NCBI GenBank assembly: GCA_004794785.1
Contig: SJOL01004592.1
Location: 124,001 to 188,000 of the forward strand
Direction: 5' to 3'
DNA: 64,000 nt
From: Opisthorchis felineus
Taxonomy: Eukaryota > Platyhelminthes > Trematoda > Opisthorchiida > Opisthorchiidae
The notes under the pieces are model-generated. The model was given only the letters and a program-made list of their open reading frames with translations, had not been told where the DNA came from and did no database searches. This document shows, in pieces, positions 24,460 through 38,690 of the stretch. The position numbers were made by a program, and so were the translations under genes. Each line of letters opens with the position of its first letter. The first letter of the stretch is position 1.

Positions 24460-27400
24460 GTAATACGTCTTTCGTAAGGACTTCAAAAGAAATGTATGGG
24501 TTTTCGCCTTATTTGCATGCCGATAAAAACTCGGTTGGATAACAAATGTGTGACACAGTTCCACTGGCTAGAACCAGTAGTCCTCAGACATGACCTAGAA
24601 AGTCGGGAGAAAATCGGTCGCTGTCGGAAAAACATTAATCACCTGCCTGTAGAACCTTGGTTGTATTGAGTATCGCGTTTTTCAGCCTACGTGGCATGCA
24701 AAAGCCAATCTGGACAACCTTCCCTTTCTAGAACAGTATCCTTGTGAATCTTTTCCTCCAGTGAAAACGCACTGGTATCCCTTTTCGCCAAAAAGTTAAT
24801 TTCTCTGATGCAAGTCGTCTTTCACGTTGTTTAAATTACAACTTGAAACTCACTTCTTTTCAGGGGTTAATTTGTGATATTTTTCACAGAAAACTTTCTT
24901 TATTGAGGGTGGAAAAAGGATGAGTTTGCCCTTGCAGGCATCCCAAAAACTTATTTTGTAGGTAGCTTCTAGACTTAATGATAAATTTTAAATAAAACCG
25001 GTGATTCCAATTGTTCTTCGTCCACACTTAGAAAACCTAGTGACAGAGTTTACAAGATTCCAACCGGTCAAAGTTGATGACATGTTCTACATCGCGCAAA
25101 ATCTGGCAAGTATGTGTGCTTTGACTAAGCTGTTTAGAGGTCTGTTTTGTATAATTAAGTACAACCCACGATGGAAAGGCAAAGCGGATGAGCTGTCATT
25201 GGGACGACTCGCATCCCAAACTCTCTCACCTGAAAATTCAGAGTCAGAATTTGCAACCGTAGAAATGTGCCACTTTGGTCCTTAAGAAGACTACATAGCT
25301 ACGATCCGTAGGTTGGCGATCCAGTCACATTGGAACAAAGTTCCATTTCACTTTCAGCTGAGTTACCCTTTCCGTCCACGACATTTTATAAGCTCTATGA
25401 TGATGCTCCATCCCACCCCCTATTCGTCTGGTCCTGTATTGCATCAGGTAGAGTCTGGAGAAAGAAATATCATCAGACCTGAATGCGGGAGTCCACTGTA
25501 CATCAGTTGGGTATGTGTGCGAACACAATGAAACTGACGTTTATGATAAGAAAAACGCAAAATCGCGAAAGCTGACACAGTTCGAATACGGTAACTGTGT
25601 GATTACAGCAAAAGATTTAAAAAACAAGTTGTATTATGATGGTATTCATCGAGGGGATAAATAGGATGCATTTATTTGACCCCCCGCCCTTCGAAAAACG
25701 TTCCGTTTGTCCGACAAATTCTCACTTCTGAAATAAAACACGTAAAACGGGTCCCCGAAAAAGATCACTTAGCTCCACCGCAAGTTGGCCTTATCCATGC
25801 TATCTCATGAACTGTAACAGTAACTCGTTACCAGTACCTGTAAGTATCCTATCAGTACAGTCTTCGGCAAAACAAGCAAGCTACGCCCCAAGTTATTAGA
25901 AAATTCATGTAACGCTATACACGTGAGGAGTGATGTGGTAAACCTAGGAAACTCGCAACAACCACTGTGTCGAATGTGAAGGGAAGTTCGCTCGTTCGCA
26001 TCAAATTTAACCTTGAAAAGTAGTCGAAAATCTGGACATCTGAGAGCGATGACCTCAAATCAGAAGCATTCATATCGTTCAGGAGACTACTGACGCTTTT
26101 TACTTTTTGGGGGGTAAAAGGGAATTCCCATCAAAACGTAAGCCATGGTGACTGGATGTGCAAAACGTAATGCTGAACCCAAAACTCAATAAACTTTATA
26201 CGCATTCAATCACATGTGCACATTTACTCTAGACAACAGACTAATATATTGTAAATATGTTCCACTTGTAGTCTAATTTCTTCATAAAATCCAAAACTTG
26301 GATGAATTTGAGAGAAACTGTGTTCATCCAAATAATCTTTCCGTTTGTGATGCATAGTTCAGAAATACCAATCAAAACTTCACATCAACAGTAAAAGAGC
26401 TACGTGGGCCAGTTTGGCCATTTATATGCCTCTAGATCCCAACAGGACGTTGGGATCCAAAGGAACTTTAAATATCAGCTAAGTTTTATTACCCTGCACT
26501 TCTCACGCAAGTCAGTCCAACGAGTGTCGAGAAACGCGGAAAACCAAGGGAATGGACGCCGCGAGTCAAGGGGCGCGAAAATATCCGATATTATGTTTGA
26601 CGCAAAATGCCCTTGTAAGCTGCGTTCATGCAGTACCTAACATTTGCGCATTTACACAGGCTTTTGTGTGTCTTCAAGCCTTGTCTTCAAACGCTCCCAC
26701 ACTGGACTACGTCTACCAAACCTTTGGTTACCCTGTTCACACTAAAGTGGGATGACCTTCCATTAGGTTACTGTGAACGTCAGTGAACACTGGACTCTCA
26801 TTCAGTGAATGAGTGAGAGAGAATGAATATTCCTAGGATCTATGTCTCTAGACTGCTTCTCCAGAAGTATCTCAGAAAGTGGTCAACTAACAGGGAGCCA
26901 CACATTCATTGTCACGGCGTGATTGGAGGGGAAACCATGTATGCTTAAGTCTCCTAGCTGCTTAATCCACCGACCTCAGAAGAATGTCTGCAATCTAAGA
27001 ATGGTAAATACTATAACCTGTTCCCAACGGCGTTACCGGTCTCGGCTGTGTCCAGCAGCAAAACGGTTAACAAAGCAAACTTGGTTAAACCAACTATTGG
27101 GTACTATGAATTATAAGAAACAGCCATGATGCCATACAGACAAGCGTCCATTGTTATGATATACGGTACGACACATGTGTACAAGATCAGAGTCACTGGT
27201 TGCAAAACTGCCGAAGTTGACAGTGTCCAAGTCGAACTTATTCATTCCTTCACATGACACTGTTCATGAGGTCGATGAAAATGCTGGACAACCCCGATAG
27301 CGTTTTTGTTTTTCTTGGGATCCATCGGGTAGGCATGGTCTACAAATTCCCACCAATCTTACTTTGCTGCCCTACACCAAATTGTACAATCGTGGTGAAA

Positions 27401-30400
27401 AACACTCACTTTGTGTTAACTGGAGACCCAAATAAGATCCGCCTGAATCCCTCTATTTTAAGCTCTCCTTCAAAAGGACTTTTTGCTGAAAGGATCTATA
27501 AGATTTTTCAGTGTATTTTCAAGCCAGAACACATTACTCATGAGGTTTCTAGATGCTTTTCAACAGCGCACTACCGGTTTCACCGTTCATAGGTTTATAT
27601 GCATGATTAAGCATGCTCTGTAGAGTCTGTTGCCACACGAAGCACATGTTGGGACCCTGATAAAAGATGCAGGTTTCTAATCTGGTTAACGATGTAATCT
27701 AATCCTCAGTCTAAAAGACAATTAAATCGTCTCTTTGGAGTCGAAACGTGAACTATGTCAATATCGTAAGTCCCATTGGACAAAAGCTTCAGCACGAAAC
27801 TGTAGTATTTGCACTCTGTGAAGAACTCTGTACCTATACAACATGGTCTGGATGACCAAAACAGTGTGCGAAAGATTTTATCGTGTATTAGTGGCAAAAG
27901 TGAACGGTCACTTTATCGTTATAAAAAGGGTTCCTTCGAATGAAGTGTTTAGATATAGTTTGCGTATATTGTTGACCGATTGAATACTCTTGGGTTTTGT
28001 GACAGAGCTCACTTATATTCACCGGATGATCCTAAAGGGCTCGTTTTAAACACCTCACAAACCTAGAAGTTGTAGCCATCACAAGTCACGTGCGTTAAGG
28101 AGACTGGAATAGGGATATTCAGCATGACTTTGGTGTAATCGTTATGTTGCGCTACCTGAGACCCCCAGTTACCTATCATTTGTTGTGAACAGGTCATGGA
28201 GTTGAATCCTGTCAAGTGTTCAGAATCCTGCAAAACAACCAAAGCTCAACACCTCTAGCTTTTTTAAGCGATGTCAATCAGGGCACAGTAACTAATAAGG
28301 TGTGCCCATAAATGCTGCCTAGTCTGAAACTGACTTTATGCAGTCTCGTGTCAAAAGGCCCGGTGTGACGATCAACGCTCAAGCTTTTTTGCTGTCCTTT
28401 ATGTGTGATGTCATATGATGCCACCGAAGAAAGTTAGTGAAATGCTTTCATCTCGCAAATTCTGTTTGCTTGTTGGTTAGATATTTCTAATAAAACTACT
28501 GTAATTGCATATTATCTTCACTAGGCATATCTCCCGAGAAAAAGTAGTCCGTAATTTGCCAACGGACAAGCTAATTATTTGTTTGAAACAGACTGATGAC
28601 AACATCCAGGACATACGTTTAATCCGACTACCAGTAATTAACATTTAAGCTTCAGTTTGCTGGGAAATTTTTATCGCAGTTTCTTCCGAATTACCCTGAT
28701 TCTCCTACGCCTTATTTTTTGGCTCTGCTAAGATAACAAAACCGAAAATGCACGCAGGGCGCGTTTTCTAGATGCCTATATTTTGTGCCTGGTATAATTT
28801 GCTTCGCCATCTTTTATCAGCTATTTTAGTTCCGTTTATCGCTATTCTCGGAAACCTCGCCTTGAACGTTCCCCTAAAAAAGCAGGACCTGCCTGTAGCT
28901 CATACTGACTTTGCTGACTCTGCTACAAAGGCAAAAAACGCATATCTTTGCTGACTTTCATGGATATTGATTGGCCATAGATTGAAGCAGATGCGGTAAC
29001 ATCACGACATCATGGGTAAACCTTTCACAATTTTAATCGCACTTTATATTCGTCTTCCTTGCGGCTGAACAATCACTTGGACTGTATACCCAACGTTAGG
29101 TGCCAACTCAGCAAACTATATGCGAACCGTTACTTACCTTTTCATCTCCATAAGTGTTCCTGCCCATGGAATTTTCGTACGTCTTATACAGTCATGGCTA
29201 CTTGAGACTACCAGTTTGAGGTGATCTGTTGAATCCTATAAATATCCAAATCCCTGTAATGAACTCCGGGAAATACTTTGTGTATTCTTATTTCGTCGTA
29301 TGGGAATGCTCACTGTTAAACAGCGTGAAGTGTTCTTCTTTAGTTGAAACTCTAATGTTCCATAGGTGTAGCATTTTCCGAAGCATTTTGCTTCATTGAC
29401 TTAGCACCTTGTTGAGACGGAAAACATCATTTCTCACGTGCAAATCCTTGACTTATCGATCGCAGTAGTCCCACTTTTGAGTAGCGTCTTCAAATATGAG
29501 ATGCAGCTTTCTCTTTTTACATTCACCACTCTTCTCCTGGAGGTCATTCTTATCACCACTTCTTGCCCTGGTAACCTTGAGCTAATTTTCCATGGAGACC
29601 TAGCATCAACATCCTTACTCCTTCGCTTGTACCACAACAAGTACCCCTCCACTTCCTGCGACCTTCTCCATGAGAATTTAAATCGCACCAAACGGTTTCG
29701 ATTTTGAGTCATCTCTATCAAGTTGCTCCCACTTGTTTATAAAGTATCCTACTTCCTCCCGTGAAGCACCAAACAACAACAGCTACCTCAATATACCGTC
29801 TAAGTTTCGTGTCATTTGATTTTACCGGATTTGATTTTCATCTTTTATAGAGTTTGTTTCTCTTCTCACCTGTAGTCAGTGCTTTGTATGTGAAATGAAG
29901 TTGGAAGAACCGCCTTACAAATTTCGGTGCGGAAAACGCAATTATAAATTTTTTCCACAAACTAACTGATACAGATCTTTAAAGTGATTTGTGTTTTGTG
30001 CTAGTCTACCAAGAGTAGCTGCACATGAATCGATCACACTAAGGCTCATATTCTTAGGGCTTGATCATGAACATCCTTCTAGGGAGGACATTTTTAGCTG
30101 TGTCGGTGTAATGCACGATAAACGTCAAATACATAAACCGCAACTATTACGTTTTGCAAGGAAGCACTTATATGGACTTTGAAGCACAGCGGATTAACTC
30201 CCTTGGGGATTCATATGATGACTGCTCATATAAAACGTGTCACAAAACTCTCACGAATTACTAGAGTCCGTAAGCTCGTAACCGTTCGCTGTGGCAAAAA
30301 CACATTGTCCATTGATCAAGACTAATGTACACCCTGAGGTTTACATTATCCGGGTCAGAGAGTCGGCCCTGAAGTCTATGAGGTATTTAAAGACTACCTC

Positions 30401-33400
30401 AGGGAAAAAGAAGTAGTTTTCAAATGCCGAGAAGTCTCCTTGTAATAACGAGGAGAATTCTGTCAGTTGTACAGTAAGATCCACTGCAATGATCCGAAAG
30501 GTCCTAATTCGCCTGAAAAACGCTCGATGTCTATCGAAAAGGCCAAGACCGATCTAATCTCTTCAATTCGCGAACAATTTGCGCCAACACTACTCACCCA
30601 AATGATTACTAGTAAAATGAATGACCTGATAAGTAAGTTTTGGGTGATATTTGCATCAACTGGGGCGGAGTAATTTGTTACGTGTTGTGTAGTTGTCTAC
30701 TTTCGTAATTAGTCATGAGAGTTGTTGTATGTCTGTGTGTGGGAAAGTTATCCGAACTCACTGGGTGGATCTTCCGAGGATAACAGCCAGGTGGGACTGA
30801 AAAGAAGAATGCGATGTGTTGGACGAATGTATCGGTAGGTTGCTAGCTTTTACCAACCAGCAACGGCGAAGCACAAGAACACTGTTTAATAGTTTATTCT
30901 CTGAACACAAGGACATGAGCGGTGAGGGACAGAAGCTCGCGGAGGTACAACGCAGATAATCATACAAGGAGCGCGTTATTGGGGGGGGCTCTCGATCTCT
31001 TCTGAATGGTATTCCTGTTCCAACTTCATTACTGCCGCCGCTTCTGAAAATAGACAAAATGGACTGTAATTAACGATGGCGTGCATTTTGACATCTGTCG
31101 GCACTTTATATGATAGATACTTGCGAAGCAGCGTTTAACGGTCGGGTTCCATCCAGAGCATGTAAACTGAGCACACTTTTGAATTTATTTGTGCGCGTAT
31201 CTCCTGCTCCAGGCTGTTACTGATCGGTGAGCAATGTGAAAATCCGTTCTCCTGGGGTTTCTCTGAGGGTGAAAAAAACTTCGTACAGAAATGCGGAGTT
31301 TGAAAGTGTTAATGTAGGAAACTCAAGTTTTCTCTCACAAAAGTTCATGATTCTAGTAATATCTGTATCGGTTTTAGCCTATAGACGTTTCCTGGAGCAC
31401 TGAAAAAGAGCCGTATTCACTGAAAATATACTTCCGCAACTTATAACCACTTGCCAACGTATTTGTGAGGCAAAACTAGGTTAAAAGGGTATTCCTGTTG
31501 GGAAAACACAGTCTTTTAACTAAAATTCGAATACAGTAAAACTCCGTTACAGTGAATTTGCTGCTGCCGGAAAAGAGAGCTTATCGAAGTGAATTACTGT
31601 GTAATAAGAATCGCTTTATACGTCACGCGCCGGAGCCCAAAATGGGTTCACTCTATTGCCGTTCCACTCTATTACTAATCACATCATGTATTGATAACAC
31701 GTGATCTTAGTTTTCATGAGTCTGACAAGCGTACGTACCGGAGAACATATCTGCCTTTCATTGAATTGTACCCAAAACGGGAATCGATACCAGTCTTAAA
31801 TGCCAGTTGAATATGAATTCGAGATGCTAAAAATCTTTGAATAAATCTCCCCCTTATGATGTTTTTCAGCGAAGGAACTCCAAACAGAACAAAACCATTA
31901 GCGGGTCTTAATTAATCATACTACCATCATTTTGCTAACCAGTGGCCCACCTCCCATGAGATGCCTTCATGTTTTTCTTCAACAATATTCAAAATGCATT
32001 TCTCCTTCAGTTGCAGTAACCTCGGAATAACTCAACTGTGGGTTGGACGAATCGGAATTTCATAAATTTACAGCTCTATAAATTGAAGATTGATGAACTG
32101 ATTTGCAAAAAACTGGTTTCAACTTAATGTAAGACAGAACATATGCACCAATGATCAGCACATAATTGGAACAAACCCAGTTCTGATGTTTGTCTTTGGG
32201 CGTCAACAAGAAATGTAGGAACCAGGCCATTTAATTTAGGATCACTTGGTCAACACCATACAACTACGATGATATCTGATATAACAGCATATAAAACCAA
32301 TGTCATTCATACTGTGTTTTGCCCCACATGACCACTTATAACCTGGACCCACACGTTGCTGATCTTCTGTGTGTGTCAAGGCCCCAAATATGCCCACTGA
32401 CACCACATACAGATGGCTACCATGGTGATGAAAAATTTCGTTTGACATTCGCCATAATTTGTGACGTCGTTCGACGTTTTTTACCATACCTCAATTGTAG
32501 TCCGCAAGAAAGCATTGGTTGTAATTTTCGGCGTAGTAGCACACTTCGTAGTTTATTGACTCACCAACGGAGCAGAACAACGACCACTAGTCTTGCAGTG
32601 AATCATCCACATGGCATCAGGATTCGGGGCGCTATCGATCCCTGACAGGAAAATGGTGGTCACCAGCCCTGTGTTAGTGTGTGAAGCCACAAATTGCCAA
32701 ACTGTTGTGGTTTTCCAGACACTAATCGATCGCGAAAGCCTGGCACGCCTTTCACTTCATCATTATCAGATCTTCACATCAAGCCTGCCACCTTAAGTGC
32801 TAACTGGTGCATAAATCAATTCGTTTGTCCAGGCAGGCGGTTTGGGCCAAATTCTAGGCCCTTTTGAAAGCAAGTAGCGTTGGTCCTGTCAGTATCGCAA
32901 ATGAACACTCAAATCTCGTCCAAAACAGCAAAGTGCCACTAAACTCCAAAAACGACTTTTCCGCTATAGACCAGTGCAGAGTCTCCGGGCTTCGCTCCAA
33001 GCTTAATCAAAGCACACCAGTAGGCAAAGCTTTTTCTTGACCCGGCGCTTTCTTGTCAATAATATTCTCAAACGGTCTCTACTGATAGCTTTCTACGCCT
33101 GTGAGGAACAAGGTGAAATATCAGACATAGTAGAAGACTTAAAAATTTTCGTCCTACGTGGCACTGAAACGGTCCATCTTGAATTGGATACCTCCGGAAT
33201 GAAAGTGTCTGCTGAAAATTACCCAACTGTATGAGTATCGAAATTCACTGTGTAAGGCATTCATTGAAAGCGAATACTCTGTGCAACACAGTTTTTGTCT
33301 AGCTCCGTCAACACTGTATGGTGGCAAAAACAGCCCCAAAATCTAGACAAACTTAGCTAGAATCCCATCCTTCTCACATATCGCTGGTATTCCTTAAGCA

Positions 33401-34090
33401 CTGCAAACACAAGAGGAGCAGGGATTCTTGTTTATATCTCCGAGATGCAACTCGTATTTCGCCATCAGCGAAAGTGGCTTAGACTGGACTGGCGAGAATC
33501 CTCGAGCCTGGGTAAAGGAATTCGTTTCAACTCACTTGATTAGTTCTTAAATTCAGATGCATTCATTTTTGTGTCCAGACCAACAGGTGTGTTTCTGGAA
33601 CATCTAGGGTCTTCCTCAAAACCCTCAAAGTCTGGCCGTATGGTTGGAGAAACGCTGGGAAACGCTCTCAGTTCACAAGGGAGTTAAACGATAAATCCAT
33701 GGGGAATGACAGTAGTGCCCCCCATTTTGGAGGCACCCCTCAGTTAGGGGTATCCGGTGGCATGTTCTGCTGCATAACCTAGAGCTAGAAAAATAGCTGA
33801 ATCCCTGATGGATAAATGGTCGAATACAGGACGACAGCAGTGCCGATAGGAACACTAACCTATTGTTGTTTATATGTTCCATCAAAGTGCTTCTGCATCA
33901 CAGGTGAGTGGAAGTATGATCTATTTAACGTGGGCTTGGATTGCTTATAGAAATGTTTGGAGCTGTCATCATATCAGTGATATGGCATGGTAGCAATTCA
34001 AAGTCTTTCCATTCCGCCGTCCCAAAGTAACACTTGCTTCAAATTCCCAGCGGTCACAATATTCAAAATCCAGGTATAGTATATGTGAGA
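24460..34090. other. Long intergenic stretch, no gene recognised
   Basis: Open frames at 25001-25285 (+), 27254-27592 (+) and 29434-29721 (both strands) are unrelated to any family I know and within chance length. No tRNA-like or foldback repeat copy was noticed here, so it is quieter in recognisable repeats than its flanks. Confidence 0.4.
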
Positions 34091-34115
34091 GATGTAGTGG
34101 TGATGTAGTGGTGAT
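34091..34115 (+). repeat. 11-bp tandem repeat
   Basis: The unit GATGTAGTGGT occurs twice perfectly, followed by a partial third copy. Confidence 0.8.
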
Positions 34116-34144
34116 TTAGCTGAATCACCTATGAGTTCATTATG

Positions 34145-34149
<5 letters not shown>

Positions 34150-34186
<37 letters not shown>
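34150..34186. repeat. (TA)n microsatellite
   Basis: An uninterrupted run of about 18 TA dinucleotides. It produces artificial Ile/Tyr runs in translation. Confidence 0.95.
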
Positions 34187-34188
<2 letters not shown>

Positions 34189-34994
34189 AAACCCATTCTC
34201 TTATTTTTTTATCGTCCATGGCGCACATTGCTCCGCATTCACTCTGGGGAACTAAATACTCTCTCTTCTATTACGGCAAGCTGTGATTGCCGTCTACTGG
34301 AAACCAGTCATAGGTTGTGGAGAATGTTTTCTTCGGCCTCTTCTCGGAACATAGTCACCCTGCGTATGAAATCGTGAATGCCTACGGCACTGTGATTTGG
34401 AATGGATAGATGGAGTGGAATGGCCGTCCGATGTATGCTCTCAACTAAAGCACTGGCACAGGTTTCCCGAAAGGGCTGGGTTGAATTGTTTTGTTTTATC
34501 TACCTACTGTTAGATTCAGTAGTAGCAGGAATTGACCGAATTACAAAGTTCCAACCCGCCAAGACAAGCTTCGATCCGTGATTTGTAGAAACCGTACATA
34601 GAAATTTGGTTACTTCTTATCCATTGGCTTCCTTGTCCATTATCTAAAGATCCTACAGTCGCATGTGAAGAGGTGTTAATACCAAGAGGTGTTAATACCA
34701 AGAGGTGTCTGTGCAAACGTGGACAAAAATGTCACACTCAGATTCCCGATTGCGAGCTTGATCATTGTAAACAAATCTCATTTGTCACTGTGTTAAGGTC
34801 GACTTATGTTTCCCGCAGACAACGGCACAGAAGCGTTCAACAAACTCGACGACAGTGCTCTGTCACCGAGGTTTTGACTGGTAGATTTGAATGTGATTGG
34901 CAAAACTCCGTTAGGCCGTTACACCCACTTAGCGCTGAACTTACCTAGGGATGAAAGTAAAACTGACATTGGTGAAACAAGCTCGTTTTCACAT
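34187..34994. other. Intergenic with a short tandem repeat
   Basis: Apart from the 16-bp tandem repeat at 34668-34708, nothing is recognised. Confidence 0.4.
34668..34708 (+). repeat. 16-bp tandem repeat, 2.5 copies
   Basis: The unit AAGAGGTGTTAATACC is repeated twice perfectly with a nine-base third copy. Perfect identity suggests a recent slippage event. Confidence 0.9.
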
Positions 34995-35280
34995 TAATTT
35001 GGTTTTCATGAGAGACTCGCTTGAATCACAGCTGAATTTATAGTTTATGATGTTCTTTGACGGAATGTCCTGCACGAAAACCACTTCGGGTTTCATTGGA
35101 TTCAAAAAAGTCTCCCGTTAAAGCCAGACTGGTGTGCGAATGAGTGTATTTGGCGAATTCCAAACAACCTGGTTTCAAGTAGAATATAAGGGTGACGGAA
35201 ACTCGCAAACCGTTTCTGCCTGATGATCCCCAAGAAAGGCGAAACCAGTCGTTGGCTGTTGAAGAGTTTTCAGCAACCTG
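34995..35280 (+). mobile_element. Foldback-element relative: centre plus right arm
   Basis: Shares TTTCATGAGAGACTCG, CAGCTGAATTTATAG, TCTCCCGTTAAAGCC, GGTTTCAAGTAGAATATAAG, GTGACGGAAACTCG and the terminal TTTTCAGCAACCTG with the right half of 4137-4682. It retains a hammerhead-like core near its end. Confidence 0.7.
35205..35262 (+). ncRNA. Hammerhead-like motif, decayed
   Basis: CUGAUGA at 35220-35226 and GAAA at 35241-35244 are intact, followed by CCAG and UC (predicted site after C35250). Stem II is weakened because the first pair (G-C in the 4617 copy) is lost and the loop is longer, and stem III loses its CCGG self-complementarity. Probably inactive or weakly active. Confidence 0.5.
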
Positions 35281-38234
35281 ATGCTAACGTCTTCCGTCTA
35301 ATTCCGGTAGTGCTTTACTGCACTGAATGTCAATTTACTTACTTTTGTAACCCTTGCATTCCACCTCACTTGGGACAGCCAACCGTTTGGTGTATGAAAT
35401 GAAATATCAAGAGGACAAATTCTATATACTTGCGCTGAAATCACCCCATATGTTTGGAAAGTAACTTTGCTGGTTTCAAACGCCTCACTCTTGATGTTCG
35501 TGTTTTACTGCTCACTGGGCATGCGTAGCATATGGCGTCGGGGACATACCCACTAGAGGAAGCTGGGGGAAATCCGATAAAATATAATAAGATCCCACTT
35601 CACATATCCCAGAGGAGGTATCAACTGAGACTTCATCAGCCAAGCTACGGGACATAGCAAAGGACGTTTTTGTGTCTTCAGTTACGGCTTACATCAGTGA
35701 ACCATCGATGTGTGCTTCACTGAAAGCAATCTAAACTGACCCGGTGAAATCAAGCACTTTTTACCTTGGTTACACGCGCTTTATGTGAAACAAAATGGAG
35801 GAAACTGGAACAACGTTTTAAAAGTGAACTTCGGTGAAAACTACTTGAAGGACGGAAGATTACACGGCACAGTAATCATGAAAATAAACAGTCTCTGCCA
35901 ATATTGCGAAATAGGAAGCTTCGGCTTTAGTGGAAATAGTGGAGGGCCAGTCAGTGCTACCTGATAAGATTTATTGTTCCTTAATTTGCCAAATCACAAA
36001 GGTTTAGATAATTCGAGCAAAGACATTAAAGTGAATGATGATCGAAATACGGAGCAATAAAATGTGGGTACATTTCTGACAATGACTGTCCAATATGTTG
36101 ATGCAAAAAAGTATGAGTACTATTAACAAACATTGTAGAACAGTTGCCGAGGCGGAATTACTGTAGCTTAAGTGTTGCTTGATTAACTGGTCTTTTAATT
36201 TTCGAAATGATGAAATCATAGTTCTCCTTCTGTATGCCCACCTGACATGAAACGAATTGTATCATCGCAGGGCTGTGTAGCTGCGCCGATAGCGCCAGAT
36301 ATAGGTTGAAATCCATTCTGAAATCCGTCCACATATCTATTGCAAACGTATTTGCCTTTTTCTTTCCACAGTTTTAATACAGAATGATTGTGTACCAATT
36401 TAAGCACAAGTCTCGTTTAAAATGCAGAAGACTAAGAGAGGACTCAAAACCTATGTTTCTTGTCAGCGACTGACCCAGGAACAAGTCAAATGGACTGAAG
36501 ATTAGGGAATGCCATACGTGAAATGCTAAGTCAAAAATTAAAACGTTTACATCAGAATGACCAAACGCGCAACCATATGGAACTACCCACTTTGCATTGC
36601 GGGAAATCAAATACTTCAGTGAAGTAAAACGAAGAGATCAGAGATAGAACCAAGTCACTCGTATCTACTAGCGAAGCAAATGATGGTAAACGGCGCTCAC
36701 TTAAACAGGATCTACCTTTTCCATCCACTGCTGACATCCGATTGGTGCGGCATGAGGTTCAACCTCATTCTGTGTAGTTTTGTTTCGTTAATCATGACTG
36801 AACTGGATGTTGTCAGAAAGTTGGTCCACTTTCTGGTGAAACTCTGTCTATCGATCCTAGGTTTCCAATCCACGATAAAACCTGGTTAGTTAAGAATGCC
36901 TTCTTATGCTGAGGTGGTTGTTGAAACAACCCCTTCAAGGACGCTGCACCTGGTTGTTATATCTTTCCGGCCGGTTCGACAATAGGGTCGAATTACTTCC
37001 GTTATTCATGGATAGACTGAATGTTGGAAACAACCTGGAATGTGCACTAGTCAAGTTCGCTGAGAATTGTTTGTGCGAAGTGTGTTCTGAGACTGAAGGG
37101 GTTCCCTCCAGAGTGTGTGAACTTCTCTCTAAGGTGGTTTGGTCTGAGTTGAAATCACTACGCTAATTGGCTGTGTCCTTCCAGCGCCAATTAAATACCA
37201 GATTCAGAATTATCAAAACACCTAACAAACTCCCGAGTTGCCCTTGAACACAAGTTTGCCAATCAGGTTGGAACTGGGTGGGGGCTTCGAGGAAAAACCA
37301 AACTCTTCTCAGCATATCTGAAAGTAAACCATCGAGGTACATGAACCGATTGATCTGGATTATGTGGTTGAACAGCTAGCCCGCAGCATTTGCTCTTCTG
37401 CCACACACATTTTCCGGAACACGATCTCCAATCGTGACACTTTCGCTTGGTCACATGGCAAAACAAGTAAAATCGCAAGCCAAACAGGTCCGTCATGGTT
37501 GCATGGAGCAGCTTAACCGGCAGGTTGTCCCAGTAACTGGAAACACAATGGGCATCGAACGATAACCAAACCCGCATATCAAAGTAAAAGCTTCGGCACA
37601 ATGACCTGATTCGAAGTCGGCTTATTCGCCTTTTCACTGTTAATCTTGTGAAAAAGGGGAAGGTTTCGGTTTCTAGGGCGGGTACTTATGAGCGGCCAGC
37701 TTGTGTGTATGTTGCCAGTACATACAAAAATCCTCCTACGAGGATATCCGTATCTGCTTATCAGTGACAAGTTGTGCATTCGTACCAACCTCTAAACTAG
37801 ATGCTGAATTTTCGAAAATATGAAGGATGCACCCAGTTTCGTAAGTAGTTTAGTTGGCCATAAACGGAGGGATGGATAGTAGCAGGTTACCATTTGGAAC
37901 TGGTTACCTTTTTATAACTATACAATTTCTAGAATTTCAGTGTGGTTCAGAGGGAATTGACTGAAGTTTTACAGGATGTGTCCACTGGAGACATTCAAGA
38001 ATTGTCTGAATAAGTGTAGTAATCAAATAGGTGGCGTTGAGTAACGCACAAAACAGTAAAGACAAAAATTGCTGGGTAAAAAGGAGTAGTGAAATTGGTG
38101 AGGCACCAAAGGTGGAATTAAAATCCCGACTGTACAGTCCCTGCGTTTTCCGGATTCCGTCAAAAACTTCAAAGTATGTTAGAACAAGGAAAACGCGATC
38201 AACTATGTCACGGTGATTCCTAACAAGTATGAAG
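35281..38234. other. Intergenic, nothing recognised
   Basis: Frames at 36906-37166 (+, 86 codons, with a helical-looking Leu/Cys-rich C-terminal half) and 37263-37637 (-, 124 codons) were considered. Neither shows a known motif or clear splice context. Confidence 0.4.
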
Positions 38235-38690
38235 CTGCTGTACAGTGCTTCTCGGCTTTTCAGCATAGATTGGCTTCACTGACAGGATGAAATTTCTATT
38301 GAATATTACGGAATATCCTCACATCACCATGAATCAAAAGGCATCCCAGAGGAAGGATAATTTCACTGGATGTGTGGAAATTTCTTATGGGAAGTCGTCA
38401 GTCAAAAAGCCAGTCAGTAGGTTATCACATGATGTGGTTTCCGTTATTGAAGAATGAGCAGCGCTATGTCTTGTCTAAGTGACAGTCAACACACTGCTGA
38501 TCAGCCACTCGTGGCCAAACGGTTAAGTGTTCAACCACTGGTCGCGAGTTCGAAACTATCTGAGCTTCGTGAGATGCGCACTGCTGATTATTCCCAATCC
38601 TTATTGGGAAACGGCTGTACAGTACTTCTCGGCTTTTCGGCAGACTGGCTTCACTGACCGGATGAAATCTTTATTGGATATGTCACGGTA
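38235..38690 (+). repeat. Two partial copies of the tRNA-like repeat
   Basis: 38235-38300 holds only the tail (CTTTTCAGCATAGATTGG). 38415-38690 holds the full order: ATTGAAGAATGAGCAGCGC, CTGATCAGCCACTCGTGG, a mutated tRNA-like head (GGCCAAACGGTT, GAGTTCGAAACT), then the tail (TTCTCGGCTTTTCGGCAG). Same orientation as 3336-3600, more diverged. Confidence 0.7.

Noticed and set aside
36906..37166. 86-codon frame with helical-looking C-terminal half
   Set aside because: No motif, no convincing splice signals, no partner exon; consistent with chance.
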